Shown here: positions 42,044 to 46,546 of the stretch, in pieces
Numbering within the stretch: position 1 is the first letter of the stretch
How the letters are laid out: each line of letters starts with the position of its first letter
DNA from: Verrucomicrobiota bacterium
GTDB lineage: Bacteria; Verrucomicrobiota; Verrucomicrobiia; Limisphaerales; AV2
Reading direction: 5' to 3'
Length of the DNA stretch: 46,546 nucleotides
Assembly: GCA_003218515.1 (NCBI GenBank)
Contig: QHNT01000056.1
Span: forward strand, 1-46,546
Translations under genes and position numbers: made by a program
Notes under the pieces: generated by a model
The model's database searches: none
What the model was told of the DNA's origin: nothing
The model's input: the letters and a program-made list of their open reading frames with translations, nothing else

Positions 42044-42868
42044 TCATGGCGTGTCGGCGATAACTCGCGCTATTCCCTCTTCCAAAGAAGTCGTCGGCCG
42101 CCAATATTGGAAGATGAACGGGTCGGGTTCATTCTTTTGAAAATGTTGAATGTTGTCGACGGCTTCAGGTCCGGGGATCACAGGCGCGCCCATCTGCTTG
42201 CCGATGATCCGGGCGATCTCAATAATTTTCGTCCAGGCGAAACTGGTGATGTGGAGATTTTTGTCCCTGGGAATGGCTTCGTGCAGTACGGAGAGCTTGT
42301 GCAGGCATGAGCAGCAGTCTTCGGCGTACAAAAACTGGCGTTCTTCTGCACCGCTGGACATCATTTCAATTTTGCCATGGCGCCTTGCTTTCTTGATGAA
42401 ATCGGTAATGACATGAAATTTCCTGGGGTCCTTTTCAACGCCGTAGACGTTCCAGAACTTGACAATGATTCCGCCAAGCGCCCGGGTATAGTAGTCGCCA
42501 ATCGCCTTCAACACGCCGTAGGGGGACTGTTGCATATTGGACATCTGACTGGAGGCGAAAAGGAACGGTTTGCGCAGGAGTCGCAGCGCCTCGAAATTAT
42601 TGTTCATGATCTTCACGTTGTTGGAGATAAATTCGTACGTGTTTTGGTATTGCTGGAGGTAGAGCGCTCCGCCGACATCGAATGCCAAAAAAAACACGAA
42701 GTCCACCGCCAGCATTTTTTCCATCAAGAGAGGAAAATTGTGACGAAGGTCCTCGCTGGAATCGCGCGCGATGTCAAAAGGGACAACCAGATCGTCCCGG
42801 TTCTTCTCCAGGTAGGAGCAAAGGTGGCTGCCGATCTGTCCGGAAGAGCCCAGTACCAGGTATCTCAT
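42044..42868 (-). CDS. NAD-dependent epimerase/dehydratase (extended SDR)
   Basis: 274 residues. The cofactor loop is VLGSSGQIGSHLCSYL, the catalytic pair lies in SPYGVLKAIGDYY, and VKFWNVYGVEKDPRKFHVITDF and RQFLYAEDCCSCL match sugar-nucleotide epimerases of the GalE/GMD type. It is somewhat shorter than usual (310-340 residues) but covers the whole fold. Composition and direction (minus) match the C-methyltransferase-like gene, with the plus-strand GT2 between them. The exact reaction is unknown. Confidence 0.87.
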   Translation of the reverse strand: MRYLVLGSSGQIGSHLCSYLEKNRDDLVVPFDIARDSSEDLRHNFPLLMEKMLAVDFVFFLAFDVGGALYLQQYQNTYEFISNNVKIMNNNFEALRLLRKPFLFASSQMSNMQQSPYGVLKAIGDYYTRALGGIIVKFWNVYGVEKDPRKFHVITDFIKKARRHGKIEMMSSGAEERQFLYAEDCCSCLHKLSVLHEAIPRDKNLHITSFAWTKIIEIARIIGKQMGAPVIPGPEAVDNIQHFQKNEPDPFIFQYWRPTTSLEEGIARVIADTP

Positions 42869-42874
42869 AGTAGA

Positions 42875-43075
42875 TCAGGAAGCGGTCGGGTTGCTGAATT
42901 CGGAGTGCGCGTGCGCCTTGATTTCGGCTTCGGTGCTGAATGTCCCGGCGGGCGCCGGCCTGTGTTTTTTGATGATTTTACTGTTTTGACGGCTGTTGTG
43001 CCGCGCCATGTAAAACACAAACGCGCGCTTCCGGCCAATAAATTTTCTGTTGGAGTCCAAGCTGATGTGACGCAC
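42875..43075 (-). pseudogene. Possible 3' remnant of a lost gene, or a small hypothetical gene
   Basis: 66 codons, basic and soluble (SNRKFIGRKRAFVFYMARHN, then a Pro/Ala-rich tail), ending six bases before the epimerase start on the same strand. I do not recognise a domain. The tail-like spacing and the abrupt beginning next to CCCCTCACCC repeat sequence (43080 on) suggest that this is the C-terminus of a gene whose 5' part was removed by the repeats. A real small protein cannot be excluded. Confidence 0.35.
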
Positions 43076-43122
43076 TTGGTCCCCTCACCCGGCCTCCGGC
43101 CACCCTCTCCCCATCGGATGGG

Positions 43123-43273
43123 GTATCTGTTTAGCGCCCTTTGGACGTAGCGGTTTCCAAACCTGCTGTATCGCCGATTTCCAATCGGCAGCGCCGTCGC
43201 CAGTTCCGAAGCTTTGGAGGCGGCGAAGCGTTTGCGGGTTAGAAACCCGCGATACAGCAGGTTTGGAAACCTG
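43123..43273. repeat. Repeat B, copy B2, right end missing
   Basis: Starts GTATCTGTTTAGCGCCC as in B1, with the hairpins GCCGATTTCCAATCGGC and GCGGGTTAGAAACCCGC, and stops after GGAAACCTG, about 35 bases short of the full element. It was inserted into a CTCTCCCCATCGGATGGGG sequence, the same kind of target as B1. Same orientation as B3 at 44299. Confidence 0.75.
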
Positions 43274-43284
43274 TATAGATTGTC

Positions 43285-43352
43285 CGGCGTTGTTCACCGG
43301 CTGAACAGGAGCCCTCGAATTTGCTCCGCCATTCAGACGGTGAACAACGCCG
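43285..43352. repeat. Small inverted repeat at the broken 5' end of the epimerase gene
   Basis: CGGCGTTGTTCACCGGCTGA at 43285-43304 pairs with 43333-43352 with one mismatch; the loop contains a second hairpin (GGAGC...GCTCC). The right arm runs into the first recognisable codons of the epimerase. Confidence 0.65.
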
Positions 43353-44299
43353 TCGCGGGATTTATCGGCGGACATCTGGTGGCGGACCTTCTGAGGCAAG
43401 GGCACACAGACGTCCGTGCGGTGGACCTCAAACCGCTCAGCGATTGGCATCAGCGCTTTTCCGCCGTTGAGAACCTGCAGTTGGACCTGCAGGAAAGGCC
43501 GGCGTGCGAGCAAGCGACACGGGGAGCGCACATCGTGTATAACCTGGCGGCGGATATGGGAGGGATGGGGTTCATTGAGAACAACCGCGCCTTGTGCATG
43601 CTCTCCGTTCTAATCAACACCCACTTGCTGATGGCGGCGAGGAAGTTCGATGTCCGGCGTTTTTTTTATGCTTCGTCGGCTTGTGTTTATGCCGCGGACA
43701 AACAGACCTCGCCCGAAGTGATTGCGTTGAAAGAAACCGATGCTTATCCGGCCATGCCGGAAGATGGATACGGTTGGGAGAAATTGTTTAGCGAACGGAT
43801 GTGCCGGCATTTTCGTGAGGATTTCGGGCTGGCAACGCGCGTGGCGCGGTATCACAATGTGTACGGGCCCCACGGGACCTACGATGGGGGGCGTGAGAAG
43901 GCGCCGGCGGCGATCTGCCGCAAAGTCATTCAAGCGAAGCTTTCCGGTCGGCACGAGATTGAGATCTGGGGGGATGGACATCAAACGCGCAGTTTCATGT
44001 ATATCGACGATTGTTTGAAGGGGACAGAAGCGATCCTGGCCAGCGACATACTGGAACCAATCAATCTCGGGAGTAATGAACTGGTGACGATCAACAGGCT
44101 GGTGGACATTGTCGAGGAGATCGCGGGCGTGAAGTTGAAACGGAGATATAACCTGAAAGCGCCCAAAGGGGTGAACGGGCGCAACAGCGACAACACGCTG
44201 ATCAAGAGGTATCTGAACTGGGAGCCGAAGACGCGGCTGCGGGACGGCCTGGAGAAGACCTACGGGTGGATTTACGACCAAATGACAAAGCGGGCTTAG
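43340..44299 (+). CDS. NAD-dependent epimerase resembling GDP-mannose 3,5-epimerase, 5' end replaced by repeats
   Basis: About 319 residues from GTG 43340; an in-frame TTG at 43214 would start inside repeat B2. From AGFIGGHLVADLLRQGH onward the protein is a normal extended SDR: NLAADMGGMGFIENN (the GME-type motif), SSACVY, YGWEKLFSERMCRHF with the Tyr/Lys pair, YHNVYGPHGTYDGGREKAPAA and GDGHQTRSFMYIDDC. The first beta strand and first glycine of the GxxGxxG loop are missing; the sequence NNAVAG in their place is coded by the hairpin at 43285-43352. NAD binding may be impaired. GME relatives also epimerise GDP-heptoses, which would suit this locus. Confidence 0.82.
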   Translation: MNNAVAGFIGGHLVADLLRQGHTDVRAVDLKPLSDWHQRFSAVENLQLDLQERPACEQATRGAHIVYNLAADMGGMGFIENNRALCMLSVLINTHLLMAARKFDVRRFFYASSACVYAADKQTSPEVIALKETDAYPAMPEDGYGWEKLFSERMCRHFREDFGLATRVARYHNVYGPHGTYDGGREKAPAAICRKVIQAKLSGRHEIEIWGDGHQTRSFMYIDDCLKGTEAILASDILEPINLGSNELVTINRLVDIVEEIAGVKLKRRYNLKAPKGVNGRNSDNTLIKRYLNWEPKTRLRDGLEKTYGWIYDQMTKRA

Positions 44300-44477
44300 T
44301 GTTAGCGCCCTTTGGACGTAGCGCAGGTTTCCAAACCTGCCGTATCGCCGATTTCCAATCGGCAGAACCGTCGCCAGTTCCGGGGCTTTGGAGGCGGCGA
44401 AGCGTTTGCGGGTTAGAAACCCGCGATACAGCAGGTTTGGAAACCGCTACAGCGCGGTCGCCACGCTAAACACATAC
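44299..44477. repeat. Repeat B, copy B3 (complete apart from a degenerate left tip)
   Basis: Begins GTGTTAGCGCCCTTTGGACG and ends GGTCGCCACGCTAAACACAT plus AC. The stop codon of the epimerase (44297-44299) touches its left edge. The following 44478-44676 holds degenerate GGGAGAGGG / CCCTCTCC material and no gene. Confidence 0.75.
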
Positions 44478-44676
44478 GAATGGGAGAGGGAGAATCGTCC
44501 ACCGTCGGCCGGCGTATCAGATCGCTTTGGAAGCTGCCTGCGGCGCTTCTGGCTGTTCCCTCTCCAGTCGGACGGGAAGGGTCAGGGTGAGGGCCATTTT
44601 GTTGGAAATATGACTCTGGTTCGGCATTTGTTTTTCACAACCCTTAGAGCGTTTTCATAAATTGTGTAGCTGCTAT

Positions 44677-44748
44677 TAGCCGCAAAAGAACGCAGAGATC
44701 GCAAAGATTGTCTGTTTCCCTTGTGTTCTTTGTGTTCTTTTGCGGCTA
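44677..44748. repeat. Repeat F: TAGCCGCAAAAGAAC inverted repeat
   Basis: TAGCCGCAAAAGAACGCA at 44677-44694 and its near complement TGTGTTCTTTTGCGGCTA ending at 44748, with internal GAACACAAAG-type subrepeats. It is 58 bases downstream of the convergent glycosyltransferase gene end (44806) and could act as a transcript-end hairpin. The interval 44300-44805 has no coding gene. Confidence 0.6.
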
Positions 44749-44805
44749 CAGTTTTATTCAATTTGCTCTGGCGTGACATCGGTCGCGCTACTCGCCACTC
44801 AAGCC

Positions 44806-45801
44806 TCACGGTCCGTGACTGGGTTTGTTTGAGCTGCCGGGTGGTTGTTTATCCTGCGAATAACGTTGCCGGCCGGAAAGCAGGCCGCGGATGGTCCCGA
44901 CTGCGCCGGTCAGAAAGAGGAGTGGATTCAAGACGAGCATCACCAGGGTTTTGGGAGACTTGACCCTCCAAACTTCCAGATAGGTCAGATTCGTCAAGAC
45001 CAACAAGACAATGCCGATCGTTTTGGGCGCATAGGGCAGGACAAGCACCAAAGGGTAAAGGTATTTTGCAAAGTGATGGGTCCAGTTTCCTGAATAAGGC
45101 GCCCGGCGCAACGCAAAGCCCCATTTGCGAAAGAGGGCACCGAACGATTCCGCCAGTTGATATTGCTTGGTGAAAAGCTCCTTCCAACTGGTTTTTTTAG
45201 ATTGATTGTGGAGATGCAGGATTCGAGTGCGCGATACATGAACCTCACCGTGCCGGCTCAATCGTAAATAGAGATCCTGATCCTGGCCGCCGGCGCTGAA
45301 GTGTTTCATGTCATAACCGTCGATCTTGCGGAAGACCTCTTTTCGAATCAGATCAAACTTGTCACTGATACCCTGGTTAATGTCGCCTACCCAGCGGGCC
45401 ATCAGGATTTTCCCCCAAAAATTATACTTCTCCCAGATTTCCGGAGGGAGCGTGACTGTGGAAGCGACCGCCACACGTTCCGGAGTCATGTCGTTGAAAA
45501 GCTCTTCCAGCGCGCGATCATTCTCAGGCAGACAATCCTGTTGCGCAATGAGCAGGAAGTCCCCGGCGGCGGATTGTGAACCGAAGTTGATGTCTCCCCC
45601 TAAGCCGGTATCTTCCGGGTTCTTGAGGTAACGGACTCCTTTGGGTACGCTTTCCAGTGGTTTTGGGCTGCTGTCCACCAGGATGATTTCATCCGGCTTC
45701 AGAGTTTGGCTCGCGAGCTTGTCAATCAGTCGGGTAAGGTCACCCGAGTTTCCGAAGATGGGAAGGATCACTGATATTTTCGGCGGAGGGTTCGGAATCA
45801 T
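44806..45801 (-). CDS. Family 2 glycosyltransferase with C-terminal membrane segments
   Basis: 331 residues. The GT-A core shows ISVILPIFGNSGDLTRLIDK, EIILVDSSPKP, LLIAQQDCLPEN (the D-x-D region is degenerate, QQDC) and GGQDQDLYLRLSRHG. Residues about 235-300 hold two or three hydrophobic helices (YLYPLVLVLPYAP, IGIVLLVLTNLTYL, VLNPLLFLTGAVGTI) that anchor it to the inner membrane. It resembles rhamnosyl- and galactofuranosyl-transferases of O-antigen loci. It is divergent from the secreted-protein gene at 46143. Confidence 0.88.
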   Translation of the reverse strand: MIPNPPPKISVILPIFGNSGDLTRLIDKLASQTLKPDEIILVDSSPKPLESVPKGVRYLKNPEDTGLGGDINFGSQSAAGDFLLIAQQDCLPENDRALEELFNDMTPERVAVASTVTLPPEIWEKYNFWGKILMARWVGDINQGISDKFDLIRKEVFRKIDGYDMKHFSAGGQDQDLYLRLSRHGEVHVSRTRILHLHNQSKKTSWKELFTKQYQLAESFGALFRKWGFALRRAPYSGNWTHHFAKYLYPLVLVLPYAPKTIGIVLLVLTNLTYLEVWRVKSPKTLVMLVLNPLLFLTGAVGTIRGLLSGRQRYSQDKQPPGSSNKPSHGP

Positions 45802-45954
45802 AAAGAAAAAGCCGCTAAAGACAGGTTGATAAAATACAGATCACACTCTAAATGCAACATGGCGAAGCAACAAATGTTCGTGTCCTCGGCCAAACGCTCC
45901 AGTGGCAATGGCGATGGCACGCTCAATCTCGAAATCGCATTGTCGCCACCCCGT

Positions 45955-45983
45955 TTGACTGCATCTCTACAGATGGATATAAC
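45955..45983 (+). promoter_or_regulatory. Sigma70-like promoter ahead of the secreted-protein gene
   Basis: TTGACT at 45955-45960, a 17-base spacer and TATAAC at 45978-45983 match the housekeeping consensus well. A small CACCCC/GGGGTT hairpin follows at 45984-46005, and the gene starts at 46143, giving a leader of about 150 bases. The remainder of 45802-46142 shows no gene. Confidence 0.45.
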
Positions 45984-46142
45984 ACCCCAATTCGCCATGG
46001 GGTTAACACCCCATTGAATTATTTCGACCTGGTTCCATAATCCCAACCGGAAATGTGAGCGAGGGTTATTCACCTCTACTGGTTGGTCAAACTAAAAACG
46101 GTTCGTCACAAAAAGGAACAAAAAAGAAGGGAGCGGCAATTT

Positions 46143-46546
46143 ATGCGACTAAAAAATCTGCTTACTGTTGGCGTAATGATTTCTCAAGTCGGTTATTTCA
46201 CCCCGGCACTTTATTCCCAATCATTGTTGAATGTTGATTTTGGGATCGGGACCAGCAGTGCCAAGGTGGGTTATGCTGCGGTTGGGAAAAGTGACAATGA
46301 CTTTTGGAATCTTTACAGCCGGGACGATGGCAATGGGGGATATCGAGACTTTGGAACGGTGAGCAATTTGAAGTGGGCTGACGGGACTGTGTCTTCGGTC
46401 GGCTTGACGGTGGCCAATGCGCCAGGGGCTTGGCTAAACGGATTGGATGACCCCATGTATAACGTTTATCTCTATCCGTTCAACGCAGACAATATTACGG
46501 TGACGGTGACAGATCTGCCGGCCGGTCGATATGATCTCTATCTCTA
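46143..46546 (+). CDS. Secreted protein, 3' end outside window
   Basis: The frame is open from ATG 46143 to the end of the window (134 codons). A signal peptide is evident (MRLKNLLTVGVMISQVGYF, cleavage near ALYSQS). The mature part begins LLNVDFGIGTSSAKVGYAAV and continues SDNDFWNLYSRDDGNGGYRD and PAGRYDLYLY, a beta-rich pattern seen in large exported proteins of Verrucomicrobiota, often with repeated or autotransporter/PEP-CTERM ends. GGGAGCGG about eight bases upstream may be the ribosome-binding site. Function is unknown. Confidence 0.7.
   Translation, partial: MRLKNLLTVGVMISQVGYFTPALYSQSLLNVDFGIGTSSAKVGYAAVGKSDNDFWNLYSRDDGNGGYRDFGTVSNLKWADGTVSSVGLTVANAPGAWLNGLDDPMYNVYLYPFNADNITVTVTDLPAGRYDLYL

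Overview
The window looks like a chromosome segment of a Verrucomicrobiota bacterium, probably of the Pedosphaera/Limisphaera group. This is inferred from a type IV prepilin-like protein with an H-X9-DG motif, a futalosine-pathway menaquinone gene (mqnC), and GC-rich genes separated by many short hairpin-rich dispersed repeats. No rRNA, tRNA, CRISPR array, transposase or phage gene was seen. Region 1 (1-9626) is a sugar-scavenging block: a GH127-type beta-L-arabinofuranosidase (cut by the window start), a rhomboid protease with a TPR tail, then a YtfQ-like periplasmic binding protein, a secreted GH43 glycosidase, a two-domain ABC ATPase and two permeases. It reads as release and uptake of furanose sugars such as arabinofuranose. 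The binding protein appears to lack about 33 internal residues. Region 2 (9865-16504) is mostly housekeeping: prepilin-like protein, mqnC, a membrane protein, biosynthetic arginine decarboxylase speA, a NIF3 protein and a methyltransferase. Region 3 (16756-45801) is a large surface-glycan locus. It contains a YfhO-type membrane protein, several methyltransferases, an LhgO-type oxidase, and a compact run (22920-33926) that can be read as a complete NDP-heptose route: split transketolase and transaldolase supply sedoheptulose 7-phosphate, followed by a GmhA-like isomerase, a GmhB-like phosphatase and an HldE-like bifunctional enzyme whose two domains are in the opposite order to E. coli HldE. 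Tightly overlapping genes in the same run encode sugar-nucleotide epimerases, a Gfo/Idh/MocA oxidoreductase, a UDP-glucose-dehydrogenase-family protein without the catalytic cysteine, and an SDR protein without the Tyr/Lys pair. Farther on is an amino-sugar module (DegT aminotransferase, radical SAM/SPASM, methyltransferase, AAC(3)-like acetyltransferase), then a C-methyltransferase-like gene, two glycosyltransferases and two more epimerases. Region 4 (46143-end) starts a secreted protein cut by the window end. Two structural features stand out. First, a perfect 199-bp inverted repeat (40819-41017 and 41751-41949) brackets the start of a GT2 glycosyltransferase gene. Flipping the 733 bp between the arms would give a full-length glycosyltransferase on the other strand, with a different C-terminus, joined by an ATGA overlap to the neighbouring methyltransferase. 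It is therefore a candidate invertible glycosyltransferase, or an assembly artefact that should be tested. Second, the glycan locus is built of modules bounded by short repeat families (called A to H here). At 39188-39757 three of these families are nested inside one another, and intact copies elsewhere in the window serve as empty-site references.
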